From Blasia pusilla (lineage: Eukaryota > Marchantiophyta > Marchantiopsida > Blasiales): 64,000 nucleotides of DNA. Position numbers and translations under genes: made by a program. Below the pieces are notes generated by a model. That model was not told the DNA's origin. It searched no databases and saw nothing but the letters and a program-made list of their open reading frames with translations. Positions within the stretch are counted from its first letter, which is position 1. Every line of letters begins with the position of its first letter. The stretch spans positions 31,434,001-31,498,000 of the forward strand of contig CM114271.1 in assembly GCA_050084515.1 (NCBI GenBank). The letters run 5' to 3'. Positions 36,601 to 48,060 of this stretch are shown here, in pieces.

Positions 36601-36879
36601 AATTCAAGTCCTCAACACCTGGTTCAGCAAGTTGAGTCGGGAATGGCCAAGTCTGGTGGGCCAGAACTGATGGTGACCCTCCCTCTCCACTCTCAGTCTG
36701 GGATGAGGCAAATGGGGTCTATGCAACCAAGTTCATTGCAAGGCTCTGTACATCCTAGGTCTATGCCACCGGACTTGAATGTAGCATTGCAGTCACCTTC
36801 TGCTTTACAATCACCTCCCGTTCAACAGACTTCAACCATAGCAAATTCCCAGCAGCCTGACTTGAAACTCCAATTATGA
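27679..36879 (+). CDS. BRD-type bromodomain protein, probable SWI/SNF (BAF) complex subunit
   Basis: Nine exons join without a break: 27679-28218, 28657-28711, 28819-28897, 29182-29227, 29443-29541, 29029 being excluded, then 33029-33097, 33206-33569, 34056-34210 and 34330-36879 (1318 residues, all GT-AG). The bromodomain (residues about 216-308) has KKDTYGVFAEPV, PDYYDVIKDPMDFGTMRKK and CGNAMRYNGPDTIYYKQA; Asn287 is the expected acetyl-lysine-binding residue. A basic Pro/Lys linker, a short conserved block (QVEHAYSKSLAQFGAILSP) and a very long Ser/Gly/Gln/Tyr repeat region follow. The end, PDLNVALQSP and QQPDLKLQL, matches the tail style of plant BRD1/BRD2/BRD13 proteins. These are nuclear subunits of plant SWI/SNF remodellers that read acetylated histones. 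An upstream in-frame ATG at 27511 adds a Gly/Arg-rich leader; I prefer 27679 (MADKDKKKLKVILKL). Intron 5 splits the bromodomain and holds LINE copies. Confidence 0.9.
29547..29570. repeat. (CT)12 tract, probable LINE target
   Basis: A pure CT run starts five bases after the donor of intron 5 of the bromodomain gene and directly precedes the first LINE fragment. See the LINE array entry. Confidence 0.9.
29571..32350 (+). mobile_element. Tandem array of 5'-truncated LINE copies in intron 5
   Basis: The first unit (29571-30365) encodes the C-terminal end of a LINE ORF2 with its Cys/His finger (CALCDDGDETSSHYLVSC). It ends in a 3' UTR (caccgtccaaccagggcg... tacttaatgagtacagtc) and a (TC)n tail. 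Further units in the same orientation follow at about 30370-30450, 30527-30602, 30603-30885, 30896-30966, 30990-31305, 31310-31890 (finger CTLCDDGNETSCHFLVSC), 31891-32140 and a decayed one to 32350. Each begins at a different point and each junction lies at the previous unit's (TC)n tail. No unit retains reverse transcriptase. All lie in the sense direction of the host gene, inside a 3.5-kb intron, and do not disrupt the exons. Confidence 0.8.
32351..33028 (+). other. Distal part of intron 5
   Basis: No intact gene. One frame at 32600-32740 contains CPLCNSP-type Cys pairs that could be another LINE finger, but it is interrupted and I cannot confirm it. The acceptor ctacag at 33023-33028 precedes the sixth exon. 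Confidence 0.4.
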
Positions 36880-38187
36880 TTTATGGGTGAACATATCTGT
36901 ACAGATTACCATTTAAATGAGGAGGCTGACGCAGGATTTCTGCTTTTAATGAAGCGGGTTGATTCTCTTCCAGGTGTTCCCGTTAAGACACTCTTAACAG
37001 GGTGTGGTCTTATTACCTGTTATTTTACTGGTTCGGAGTTGAAGTTGGCTGGGACCCTTCACTCGAGTTTGTAAAATAGTGTATCTGAAAGAAAGTGAAT
37101 CGAGTTCCTCCCAGTTTGGTCATTATCAAATACTGAGGCACTGTCCATACATGTCTCATTTTGGCTTGCTTTTCCTGCAGACATGTGTTATTCCGTATCT
37201 TAAGTAGCGGAGAATGGAGCTGTCATTTTTACAGTGGTCTTTTGTTTGTCAATGCCTTTCCCCCGGTCCAAAGTCTGATGGGCTGAATGTAATGTGGTAA
37301 CGGTTCCCTAAAGTCATAGAAAACATGTTCTTATGGTTGCCCTTCTTTCTCTGCTAGCAAGCGAATCGAAATTAATTGAACCATTTAAGCATCTAGATCT
37401 TTTCAGAGACGATAAGTTCTTGATTTTCAAGAAGATGATCCTTCACTTTCAAAAGCTTTCTTTGACATCACCTTTTCTGTAGAGGTTCTGTGCTTGTGCA
37501 CAACGATTATCAATTCCTAAACATGAAGTCTAGTTTCTAAATCTGACCACCACCAAGGAAAATCTGAAGGTTAAGAATCGTTGGATCATTTAGTACGTAC
37601 CGACCCCCTAGCGCTGTCGTCGTATAGGGATCATTAGAAAGGGTTACTACGACAGCAGAGCTATGCGACCATTGCTACTGCCTTAACTAATTAGGGACAG
37701 CCGGAAGTGACAGTAACAGAATACTAGTAAGGTGCCCGGCCGATGCAATCTTTTGTAAGGAATCTTTTGCAGTGCCCGCGAAAGTAGTAATGAAATTTTT
37801 GTGGTGATGCACTTGACTAATGAGGGACAGCCGGAAGCCGACAATAAAAGGAATACCAGTAAGGTGCCCGATGCAATTATTTTTAAAGAATTTTTGGTAG
37901 TGCCTGCGAAATATAATGATGTTTTAAAATGATTTTTGCCAATAGCATCTCAAACAGAGTTTGTGTTTACAAACCAAGAAGGCAAATCAAGAATTGTCCA
38001 TAACATGATACAAATAGTGAGGCTGAACGCAGAGCCCAATACTGCAACACTATGAAAACGCTAATCTATTGGCGATACACGACTAGTACCTACTGTCTAC
38101 TGTCAGCACCTCGCTAATCTGAGGGGTGTTTCATATTTCTGGTAAATACGGTGTGAACTCGCTAAGAGGTTAGCATATAATTTACCG
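36880..38187. other. 3' flank of the bromodomain gene and gene-free DNA
   Basis: The first 400 bases after the stop are probably 3' UTR. No other gene is visible. A tandem duplication lies at 37686-37935, described separately. Confidence 0.5.
37686..37935. repeat. Tandem duplication, period 130 bp
   Basis: The block actaat-agggacagccggaag, taccagtaaggtgcccg, gatgcaat and agtgcc-gcgaaa occurs twice, starting at 37686 and 37816. Identity is about 80% by eye. No function is apparent. Confidence 0.75.
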
Positions 38188-38676
38188 ATGTTCTTCCGTA
38201 CCGTTATATCCAAGTGCTATGTGAGTCCATTGAAATTTGCCACGTCTCGGCAAATGTCCTCTTTCCTCCTCAGGGTAAGGGAATGTGCCGGTGAATATGT
38301 ATCAAAGTGGACAGGGAACACTGTTAATTCCAAGGAGCGTCTGGAGATGGTAAGGATCGATCTGCTGTTGAAAATCACCTTGCTTGAAGCGTCCCTTTCT
38401 TATATGTCTAAGTGTTGGATTTTGGCACACCATAGCTCGTATGGAGATCGTCTACTTGAGTCCCCTGTCTTTTGTAAAAATACTAAAAAAAGTTCAAATG
38501 GAAGTGTTTTTGGGAAAGGCTTACTTCCGATGATTCCCCATCACACTTCTATGCTGGCCTTGTCTTCCCTTTTCTATGGAGATCCGTCTGCTATCAATTT
38601 TTGGCCACGTTTCGTGTGTAAAATTGGAAGCACCGGTACCGTTAATTTCCATGCACCGGAACTTATGAACCATTAG
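38188..38676 (+). CDS. Hypothetical ORF, 162 codons
   Basis: An open + strand frame from ATG with no recognisable domain. The N-terminus (MFFRTVISKCYVSPLKFA) is basic and Ser-rich, rather like an organelle presequence. The rest has mixed composition with no repeats. There is no clear promoter or introns, and no supporting paralogue in the window. It could be chance. Confidence 0.25.
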   Translation: MFFRTVISKCYVSPLKFATSRQMSSFLLRVRECAGEYVSKWTGNTVNSKERLEMVRIDLLLKITLLEASLSYMSKCWILAHHSSYGDRLLESPVFCKNTKKSSNGSVFGKGLLPMIPHHTSMLALSSLFYGDPSAINFWPRFVCKIGSTGTVNFHAPELMNH

Positions 38677-41449
38677 TGCAGCAAGTGAAAGAATGGGGAA
38701 ATATTAGCTGCTCAAAGAATGGGCCACCAAATCTGGTGAGTATGTGTGTAGTTGACTGTTCCTGTCATACTGCACATATGCTACGGAATAGAGATACCAT
38801 TTGAGCTTTCACACCATGCTGGACTTATGTTCTGTTGACCAAAAGAGTAGATCAGGCGATACTGAAGTTACGGATGAGGGACTCATTCCTATTGCAGCGA
38901 CCAGTTAACTCTATGTAGGCAGTCGAACGAACTTGGATCGATTCTACAGCTTCTACAACTTTTTCTCCGATGCAAAATTGCTCCAAGTTTGGACATGTTG
39001 CGTGGGATTGTAGCTATAGGAAGCGGCTCCGTTTCCATCTAACTTGTCCACTTCCGTTCTCCTGCTGAATCGAACATTCTATGCCACTGCTGTGTCGTCG
39101 TGTTCAACATTCGATGGCACAGGAAGCGAAGTGGAGAGGCGTAAAGATTCGAGTCGTAGCAAGAAACCCGACAGCGAGGAAGACGACAGAGTGATTTGCT
39201 GCGTATCTCTCACACCGGAGCTCCATTTGTGAAAGCCGCTTTGGAGGGCTGCTCCGAATGCAATACATATTTCGGTGGGATGTGGTGGGTTTCTTTCCGA
39301 ACAGCTTCGTAGACGACTTCTCCTACACGATGTGCAGGGCCTGTTAGTGCGCTCCGGCAAAGGACGCTCCACTAAAACTCAAGGTAGTACACTAAAATTT
39401 GATCTTGAATCGAAAGGAGTCTTAGGAACATCATCCGCCCTTCCGAAGTTCCGAAGTTTAAGGGATTTGAGCTTTTCACTTTTGAGGTTTCGTTACACAA
39501 ACCGGTTCGTCTTTTGAGGCCTCGAAAAACTAACCAGAACAAGCTGTCCCCACAATCTGTTTGAGAATTGATGAGCGGTTTCTTGACATAAAGCGTAATA
39601 ACCTGAGCAAAACAACATATGTGTGATAGTATCCTAGTGATAATGATAAAAAGTGGTGGTCCACCGCGCTGTCGGTCTAAGCTTTTCAAGAAAGTACGTG
39701 ACAGGGGTGCATGAGAGCGCAGTTCAGAGGAAACTCATGAGGATCTACAAAAACTTAGAGTAGGCAAGAAAAAATTGTAGAAAAGAGCAAGAATAAATGT
39801 AGGAAAGAATAATGCAATACTGTACGGAATCAAGATTAGGATAAGAAAAACGATCCCGCAGCATTCCATGACAGAAAGCTCCGAATTTTCCACATATCTA
39901 GATGCCTAGGTTGGTATTCGAGATTGTTCGGAAAGGGGTGGCAATCCCTAAAGGCGGTCCAGGCCGAAGCTTCCGTAAAGTACCTTACCAAACAACCGAT
40001 GCGTTTCGCTGACAACGAAAGAGTCCAGCGTTAGCCCTAATCCAAGGTCACTACTGTTGTTGGAATTGTGCTGCCGGGCAACACAAGCAATCATACCTGA
40101 AGTTCGGGAGAGAGCTATAGAAAGAACCTGATCCTTGATAAATGCTCTAAGACTAACCAGACTTTCTGCCAGACAAACTGATGATACAATCTTCGTTGTC
40201 TCAAGCGGTGAACGTTTCCCCTTTCGAACCGCGGCCGATAGGCCTGCCGCATCCTCTCCGTCGCTTTTCAATACCTACCGATTCCAGGACAAGTCAAATT
40301 AACGGCATCTAGCCTTTTGCGTATGCGTACGAGGGCCGCACTGTCTGAGGCCCGGACGCACATTTGGAAGGAACGCTTCTGTTAGTCTTGGCCTTGATTT
40401 GTCATCCTCGCCAACTCGGAACTAGTACCTCACTTGAACTTGCTCGATCTCCGTTTTCTGTGGGAAAAAGAGGAAGACAGTTTCTTCCCATCCTAAACGA
40501 TTTCGTCTTCCTCTTTTTCCCACAGAAAACGAGGATGTCACAAATCAAAATACGTTTTACCCTTAATTTCTAATATAATATTAGGATCAGCTTCACTGCC
40601 CCCGATCAAGAACTCCTCACAAGAACGCTCACCGGTGCTAGCCGGTCGACGAGGTCCCAAGAGCAAGTTTGAAAGAGGGAGCGAAACGAGTGCAAGGGTT
40701 TGAAGAACCTCGGGGGCTGGTCGATTAGGTAACCGGTATGTGACTACACAGGCTCTGACTGCGACTCGTCGGAAGGTCTTTGCGCTCGTCCTCTTCAGGT
40801 GGAGAGCATCACCTCCACAGGCCGATCGCGAGGGTAGAACACGGAGAAGAAGCAGAGTATCGTGTTGCAAGCAGGAGGAAAGTTGCAACTGCTCATCAGT
40901 ACAAAGTCCTGTGGGGAACGTCGACCTATCTGATATCCGAGCAGGAGGATGGGCGGGCGAGAGGGAGTGCTTGAGATTAAGCTTCGTAATGTTTGCCAAG
41001 AAATTTTAGGTTGTGAGACTGATCGTTTCTTCGTGCCTCTTTTACTGGGCACTCACGGACAAGGATCGACCCGAGAGCCGCTTGAGGATCAGTGTTCAAT
41101 CTACCAGAGTGTACTTTGACTTCAAGCGATTGTGCAGCGCGAACTTATTAAGAAATGTTCTGCTGGAGCGAGGGTAGTATGGTGACCTTCGTCGACAGTG
41201 GTAATTTCTGACGAGTATGAGAAGTAAAGCGTTGTCGCTTTAGCTTGTGCGCCTGTGTGTGATGGTGAATTCTCCAGGGGATGCTAGGATGGGTTTTCGT
41301 TAGGAAGTAAAAGAACGATTACGACGTTGTGACGATCGGTTCCCAGGGGTAGCCTTTGTTGCCGGAGAAGATAGTGTCGTGTTGCAGGTGGGAAAGGAGC
41401 TGGAGGTCTTGGGATGTGATTTTCGGTCTAATCTTTTGGTCGGAGTGTG
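38677..41449. other. Intergenic stretch before the F-box gene
   Basis: Several 100-150-codon open frames on both strands overlap one another and none has a recognisable motif. A 107-codon - strand frame (40271-39948) is the least implausible. A strong hairpin lies at 40452-40531. The last 400 bases are probably promoter and 5' UTR of the F-box gene. Confidence 0.4.
40452..40531. repeat. Perfect 27-bp inverted repeat with 26-base loop
   Basis: Arms 40452-40478 (cgttttctgtgggaaaaaga...) and 40505-40531 are exact reverse complements. Outside them, gatttgtcatcctcg (about 40396) and gaggatgtcacaaatc (40531-40546) are near-complements as well, so the stem may extend across an asymmetric bulge. It could be a small-RNA-type hairpin, a tiny foldback element or a palindromic duplication. 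Confidence 0.85.
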
Positions 41450-42592
41450 ATGCAGAGAGAGGCAAGTGGTAGAGATATGGACGCCGAAATATGGAAGCAT
41501 TTGCCGGACGAGTTATTGGAACCCATTCTTGGACGCTTGCCATGGTGGAGCAACCTGGCAATGAGACTTGTATGCAGATCATGGAACAGGCTGCTCCGCG
41601 GCTTGGAATTCTTGAGGAACACCAGGCCACCTTCTGACAGCGGACGACATCCTTGTTGGATCTCTCGAAGCAGGGATGCCAATTACGCCATCCGAGATTG
41701 GACAAGAAACAAAAGCAGCACGTTATCGAACTTGCCAGCCACAGACCCACCGTTTCGAGTGGTTGCTGCCGCTGGTGGCCTTCTTCTGATGGTAAATGAC
41801 ATCCAGCCTTCGAAAATGATCAGCATTATTGCTAACCCATTGAATGGAAGCCGAAAAGAGTTACCTCCTGTTCCGGAACTCGGTGACTCGTGCATGTGCA
41901 AAAGTCTAGGAATGGTGGAGGACAAGAAGACGAACACACACAAGATAACAAAGGTGGTCTATAGTGAGGTTGCCAGCTTTTCGGGCGTGACCGCGCAAGA
42001 AGCGATCTATGTCTTCGATTTGAAACGGGACTCCTGGGAGATGGCGTACAAGACGCTGAGACCACATGATGAGTACCGAGCTATCATAAAAGCGGTTTTC
42101 TTGCAAAATGATTTGTACATTCTGACTGCGATGCCATCGTCACATGAGGAGCGATGGCTTTACCGTGTGTTCAAGGTGCTACCCACTCACTGGGACGAAA
42201 TTGCTCCAGATTTTTCGTCCAACCATTCTCCCTCCGAACATCTGACAAATGTGCACTTGTTCTGCCATCGCCGAGGTCTCTTCTTGGTGGGAGACAGGAG
42301 AGTGTTGAATTCCTCCACTGTGCGCATTTGGAAGCTAAACCCCGCCATGACGGCATGGGAGATGGCTTTCGTGATGCCAGATGAACTGCTGCTGCGGCTT
42401 TACGTTCCACGCCGAGGGATTCGCTTCAAGGTTTACATGGAGGGGGATTACGCTTGTTTTAGTGGGGATTTCCGAGACACGATCATCACGTGTGATATCC
42501 TCTCAGGGGTATGGAGCTTGAGCACCGGAAGTTACAAGTTTGTTGGCGACTCGGAGTTTCTCCTTGAACCGAGACTAGAAATTGTTTTGTAG
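41450..42592 (+). CDS. F-box protein, single exon
   Basis: A 380-codon frame from ATG 41450 (a second Met at 41477, starting MDAEIWKHLP, is equally likely). The F-box occupies residues about 11-55 (WKHLPDELLEPILGRLPW, then MRLVCRSWNRLL), with the conserved Leu-Pro start and the Val-Cys-Arg-Ser-Trp segment. The rest has spaced strand motifs typical of plant F-box/kelch-like C-termini (VAAAGGLLLMVN; GVTAQEAIYVFDLKRDSWE; VRIWKLNPAMTAWEM). By family analogy it would be a substrate receptor of an SCF ubiquitin ligase, binding a SKP1 protein through the F-box. The substrate is unknown. Intact, intronless, with ordinary codon use. Confidence 0.85.
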   Translation: MQREASGRDMDAEIWKHLPDELLEPILGRLPWWSNLAMRLVCRSWNRLLRGLEFLRNTRPPSDSGRHPCWISRSRDANYAIRDWTRNKSSTLSNLPATDPPFRVVAAAGGLLLMVNDIQPSKMISIIANPLNGSRKELPPVPELGDSCMCKSLGMVEDKKTNTHKITKVVYSEVASFSGVTAQEAIYVFDLKRDSWEMAYKTLRPHDEYRAIIKAVFLQNDLYILTAMPSSHEERWLYRVFKVLPTHWDEIAPDFSSNHSPSEHLTNVHLFCHRRGLFLVGDRRVLNSSTVRIWKLNPAMTAWEMAFVMPDELLLRLYVPRRGIRFKVYMEGDYACFSGDFRDTIITCDILSGVWSLSTGSYKFVGDSEFLLEPRLEIVL

Positions 42593-43164
42593 GTCTGCCG
42601 CACTCCATTGATGACTGCCGGAGAGGCAAGGCAGTTCGCGACGCGATTATGGCTTTCAAAATGTAATTGCTGTCAAAGGTGGGAGACTAGATTTCCTGCA
42701 CACCGCATCCACATCCCACAGGCGGTTCGCGACAGGGTTGCAGGTTTCGTGAAGAGTAAGAATAACACGAGAGACGAAGCCGCAATTTGGAGGACTTCCG
42801 CTCACACATACGCACGAACACACACAAGTTTTATCTGTGAATACGGAACGGGTGTAACGGTGAGTGACAGTGCAGGACCTGCATCGATTGATTGATACTG
42901 GGTCCCTCAGCACCGCACTGAATCCACCCGTTTCACCTGCCTAGATCCACCCACATTGGGTATTCCCTGCGAGCGCAGTACGCAGATGTAATGAAGTGGA
43001 GCGGAACGGGTAACGTATCGCTACGTGCAATGCATGGACTTGCGGTTTGTACGCGGGTACTGTACATTCCGTACAGCAATTTCCTCGCCATGGCGAAGTG
43101 GAGCGTGTCTGTTCAAATCGACCAACCTCGTCTTGTGAGAGAACTAATGGGTGTCTCCTTCCCT

Positions 43165-43200
43165 TCCTCCCTCCCTCCCTCTCTCTCTCTCTCTCTCCCT
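43165..43200. repeat. CT-rich microsatellite
   Basis: A ccctccctccctctctctct tract, directly upstream of a LINE 3' fragment in the same arrangement as at 29.5 kb and 12.2 kb. Confidence 0.8.
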
Positions 43201-43357
43201 CTTTCCGTCCTTCCAAATCTCCCTCCTCTCATCTGTGGTACCTTCTTCACTTCTTCCTCTCTCTACATCCATCCCAGTCTCAAACACCGTCCAACCAGAG
43301 CGCGGGGTCTATGGTCGCAAGGCTACGACAGACACTACTTAATGAGTACAGTCTCTC
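43201..43357 (+). mobile_element. LINE 3'-end fragment
   Basis: This carries the 3' UTR landmarks of the intron-5 LINEs (accttcttcacttcttcctc, caccgtccaaccagagcg, ggtcgcaaggctacgaca, tacttaatgagtacagtc) and ends in tctctctcc. It is 5'-truncated, with no coding sequence left. Confidence 0.8.
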
Positions 43358-46300
43358 TCCAGATCGGTGGTACTAGGAACTCTACCCACGACATGTCTGA
43401 CGCTCCCTTCCAAAGTTGAGGACTTAAAATACTTGTTCACCTTCCAACTGAAACGTCGTGACCAAATGGTGTGGCTTGTGTGTGCTGTAAACAGTTGTCC
43501 TGGTTCCCACAACTCTGCTACGTGTTTCATACAGAAGGAAACCCATGTGCTGACAGGGATTCGCTTGGCAATGCATGCAGTGGTTCTTGTATCTTGCGTC
43601 ACATTGACTGGACTTGTATAGATGACCATCTTGGGTTTCGCAATCTACATTAAAGTCGCTGCAAACTTTTCTGGTGCAAACTCTTCTGGTTCGTGGGTAC
43701 CATGATTTGATTCGAATGGTCCGCGCAGTGCGTGTGTAGGTGTGCAGTTACTGACTGCAGTATTGTCAGTCAGCTAATTTTGGATGTTCCAGACTCCCAG
43801 TTGTCTTGGGTTCTCTTGAGTTCCTCGAGTCGAGTGTGTTTCACTGTTTTGATTCGATAATGATCTCAGCGGGGTCCACATTTCTACTTGGATGAACAAT
43901 GAGCGAGTCTGTCGTAACTGTTTGCGTTCCTTCTGGGAAATCCTAAAATTATTTGTACCGCTGAGATTTCTCGTTTAGTCAATGTCGGGAGCCCCCTCGG
44001 TAGTGAAGGGTGTGTTCATCACATTTAAAGCCTTCGTTTGGACGTACAGTTTCCATCGTTTTGTTTTTTTTTTTGCATTAGAGGGGGCCTGGTTCTCCAA
44101 CCCGGACGCGTTCAGAATGCGGGGACTCCGAGTCTGCATATGGTGCTCAGACGCAGATTGAGACTAGCTAGCATTCGAAGCACCGGAAGCCCTCTGGAAG
44201 GCGGACCCAGTTGTGAGAAGGCTCACAGATGTCAGGCGGCTTTTTGATGTACCCAGCGAAGCGAATCAAGAATAGCTTGGACGCAGATTGCAGAGTGAAT
44301 GTGAACCATCCGACCTTTCGCCCCAAATTTTAATCATATACGATTTGCAAGATGTTAGTAAGAACGCTGAGATGAGAACGCACATGTCACAACACATGAG
44401 AACGCAGAGCCCATTTGGCACCAAATTTCATTAAACTCCCAGGCCGCGGTCGGATAGTTTTTCTTGAAGTATTTCCGATGCCGGTCGACTCTTTGATGGA
44501 ATACCTATACGTCGGCCGGGAATTTTGAAATGGAAATGGTAATTTGAGAGTGTGACCGGCCAAGTCAACACGTAACCCCCGTTCCCAGGTTGAGGGGTAG
44601 ACTGAGATCCTACTGTAGATATCAGAACGCTTGGCGAATCATATGAACTTTCGCCTAAAATCCCTAAGATTAATTAGCACAATGTCGAGGACGCTGGGAG
44701 CGGCCATTATTATGTACACTGTGAACGCAGATGTCAGAATGTATGTGAATCCTAAGACTCCAGAAACCTTTGTTGACGGGGACAGTCCTGCTGCAAACGA
44801 GTTTCTAAATCACCTTGATACCTTTTTACCCAAAATGTAAGACACTGCTCTGTGAGATTTGCGAGCATTACATTGAAATCAAAACCTTTCATCGGAGAAA
44901 TGGTTACAAGCACGCAGCGACGGAAGGACGCTCAAGAATTCCCTCGGTCGTCAATGCTCTGGACAATGACTTTCCGTGCAGCATCTTATTAATTTTAACA
45001 ACCAATGCTCAACTCGACGTCTCAGTGTATATACTATTAGGAGAAATGTGTCGCCGTAGTCATCGCAGACGTGCGGTTACCATTTTCTCGATCGATCACT
45101 AGATGCCCTGGAATGCTCCATCTACCGGGGTTGCTATTCAAGACCCGTGGTTCCCTCAAACAACATTAATAACTCTGGATTGTACGCACTTCGTAGTAGC
45201 CACACAAACGCAGAAGGTCGATCGAAGTTCCGAATGACCTGTGCCAGCTGAGTAACACGGGCAGATCTTCAGAGGTAGCGCAAACTGAAAGCTCTCGAGA
45301 GTGTGTGCACCAGGGATCAAAACAACCGTGGTGTCTCCAACTATGCACGTAATATCTTCCTCTCAATAATGTCCACCGACTTCAAATGAGTTCCAGATAC
45401 GGAGTACATCTCCTATGATCACCCTTTCTGTGCTCCCTGTGAACCTCCTTTACTATCTACGGACCCCGTGGGTGCTCTCTCTGGATCGACATACCCACTG
45501 TCTGCTCCTCCACCGTGTGCTCCCGCTCCGCTATCAACCTCTTTAGATATGGGAAAGTGTTCCCCATCCTTGCCCATTGTACTGAAGAAGCACCCCATGC
45601 CAAATAACTTCTTTCTTTGTCGAGTGCGAGCGGAATGACCTCAAATTTCTCGTCAGCAATCTGTCCGCAGACAATTGTGCCTTTCAAGGCACAGACAGCT
45701 TCTATCCAGATATTTTGCGATTTCTAGATTTCTAGTTTCTAAGCCCGCGTCGATCCTTCCCTTCTTTCTTTCTGCGGCATACGCACGATTTACGGATTCA
45801 TCTTCCCAAGTGCTCGTGCCCCGAATCCCCACTGGGCTGGCGATACCTTAGCCGCACAGTTGTGGCAGTAGGCATGGTACTGCTGTCCATCTTCCGCCGC
45901 GTCACAATCACATTGGGGCTTTCCATAGCAGCTCTGCTCAGGCCCAGCAAGTTCGGCCACGTTTCTGCCATCGAATCACCGCTGCTCGCGTACAAGGCGG
46001 AGGGGTTGGGGGCGTGTATGTTTCTGGATCCCTCAAGTTACAGCCATCCTTGTCGCTGCTCGCAATCCAGCTCAAGATCGACGTGGTGATGACTGCATTT
46101 GCGGTGTTCTAGGTAATTATGAGATGATATCGCGAAACCACATAAATCTACGGTCGTGAACCAACCTAAACTCGTTGTAGTGTCGTCCAGACACAGCGGA
46201 GACTGATGATGAAAGGGAGTCTCTTACGCGATCGAAGGTGGACCTCTGTAATCAAATGAGGGAGGATCCTTAGGCACGTACAAGTCATTTTGAAAGAGGG

Positions 46301-46539
46301 AATTGAATGAAGAAAGATAATAAAAAATTAAATATCATCCATATGTTGAATAATAGAAGTATTTAAGTATCATCTATATTATAATTTGAGGAGGGGTATT
46401 ACTTTATTTAGTAGTTCCCTTAAAAAAAATGGTCTTTTTTAAAAATATCAGAAAATAGTGGATGAGGTTAATATCCAAAACTTTGATAAATAAATCCAAT
46501 CATGATACTCTCTGATCTTTTTTCTATTTAACCTTTCCC

Positions 46540-46586
46540 ACAATATATTTCAGCGATTCATTTGTGCATTGCACGGGCACCAACTA
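46540..46586 (+). mobile_element. Possible Helitron 3' end
   Basis: The sequence gtgcattgcacgggcaccaactag, followed by t, has a short palindrome (tgcattgca) 11-13 bases before CTAG. Plant Helitron 3' ends have a hairpin shortly before CTRR at an A|T target. The flanking 300 bases to the left are AT-rich. No Rep/helicase gene and no confirmed 5' end, so it would be non-autonomous. Confidence 0.35.
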
Positions 46587-46617
46587 GTGTGTTGGAGAGA
46601 GGGGATTGAATGTTGAG

Positions 46618-47020
46618 TGTCATCCATGTGCGTTGAGCTTCACACAATGTAACTATGTATCTATGGGTTTCCTTCCTGGCAACACAATCACCACGCAATT
46701 TCATTGTCTGAAGCTCAGCACACATGGATGGAAGCCCATAGATTGCCCCGGTCTAACTTTTAATGCGAGACCGGGCAGCTTGGACACAGGCAAGCAAGTG
46801 AGGGGGAAGTGCCAAAACGATGAACGCAACCAGGTTCGATCACGGGTCTATGCACCGGCACTCCATAACCGTGTCCACTATTTTACCAGCATTGCACGGT
46901 GTTATGGAGAGGGCTTTGTTATTTAGTTGCAAAATTCTTTTTTAACTACCTGCCCGGGGCCCCTGCCGCTGAAAGTACCGGGTCTTGATTTAAATGCGAG
47001 ACTGGGGCAATCTATGGACT
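46618..47020. repeat. Nested foldback repeats
   Basis: Arms 46618-46648 and 46701-46730 are imperfect inverted copies (catccatgtg...gagcttca against tgaagctc...cacatggatg). A second pair, about 46736-46778 and 46977-47019, is also inverted (catagattgccccggtct against gactggggcaatctatgg). This suggests a foldback element or rearranged hairpin. Confidence 0.6.
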
Positions 47021-47489
47021 TTGCATTGCCATCGGTATCACTGAAAGCAGCCTGAATAGGAGGGGGGGGAGGAGGGGGGTTCTACCCTTGGGACAAAGGA
47101 CGAGAACGGAGACAAACCTTTTCACCAACATCAACTAATATATCTCTCCGCAAGTCAGCGCACACAAGGCTACAAACTTAGGCTTACTTAATGACATTGC
47201 CTGCCTCTGCAGTGATTTCACGGGCTCAAATCCATGTCAAACTGTTAGACCTTCCAAATTTTTTTACTTAGTTTCGCAGATGAATTCTTCAACCTCGGCG
47301 AAGGCCAATTTTTTGGAGTTCGTCAGACGTCCGAAAAAAGAACGTCTCTTCTTTCCCACTGCGCACTGACGGTCACAGTGCTGACATTTGCTGCACTTGG
47401 CAGACGGTCATAGCGAACTCCATCAGTCTTCTGAAAGCGACACCCGGCAGTCCTGGTCGCCGTAGATGATCAAGCATAGACCAAGGGGT

Positions 47490-47705
47490 TGAAGAACTGT
47501 AGACACTGACGAAAGAAGATAACAGGAAACGTTTGCCCATCTTCCAGACGGGTTACAGAAAACCTAGACACAAGAGTAATGCCTTTCGCCTGGATGCCCA
47601 TGAAACATAGTGTAACAAGAACTGTATACATTTCCGGTGTCAAGCACATGACAGAAATCGTTTGCTCATCTGCCAGACGGGGATAAAGGAAACCTAGATA
47701 CAGCA
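47490..47705. repeat. Imperfect tandem duplication, period about 125 bp
   Basis: The run gaagaactgta-aca, acgtttgcccatcttccagacggg and aaacctagacaca (47490-47585) recurs from about 47612 as aagaactgtatac, tcgtttgctcatctgccagacggg and aaacctagataca. It lies just outside the 3' end of the RRM gene. Confidence 0.7.
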
Positions 47706-48060
47706 ACCATGATCCATTTGTCAGCAGCTCGGCATTTAATCGACCATTCGGACCCGGAAATTCCGAGTGTGCTTGAAGTTGGCCAGCAATATTGGACGAT
47801 GGCCACAGTTTTGGTCCCAAGAAACAACCTGACAACGGGATTATATGAATCACCCGTTTCAGAACCTCTTCTTAGAACACAGTGTGGAAAGACCCTGATA
47901 CTAACATCTAATCAGGGCAGTTATCAGACAATCCATGAATAACATGGACACTTTACCTAATGCCGCAGATGTCCCATACAATTAAACCTACCTCAATTTG
48001 CTGATTTGTCTGCCCCACAATTTGTCCCTAAAATACCCAGAAACCAACAATGCAGACAAT

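Larger units (their letters stand above)
42593..48060. other. Long intergenic stretch
   Basis: No convincing gene. It contains a LINE tail at 43200-43357, a possible Helitron end near 46586, foldback repeats at 46618-47020 and a duplication at 47490-47705. A 76-codon - strand frame at 45687-45457 (FEVIPLALDKERSYLAW) looks somewhat protein-like but has no recognisable domain. The rest shows nothing I can name. Confidence 0.45.

Noticed and set aside
40538-40999. 153-codon - strand frame before the F-box gene
   Set aside because: No recognisable motif, overlaps other frames on both strands, and covers the hairpin region and the presumed promoter.
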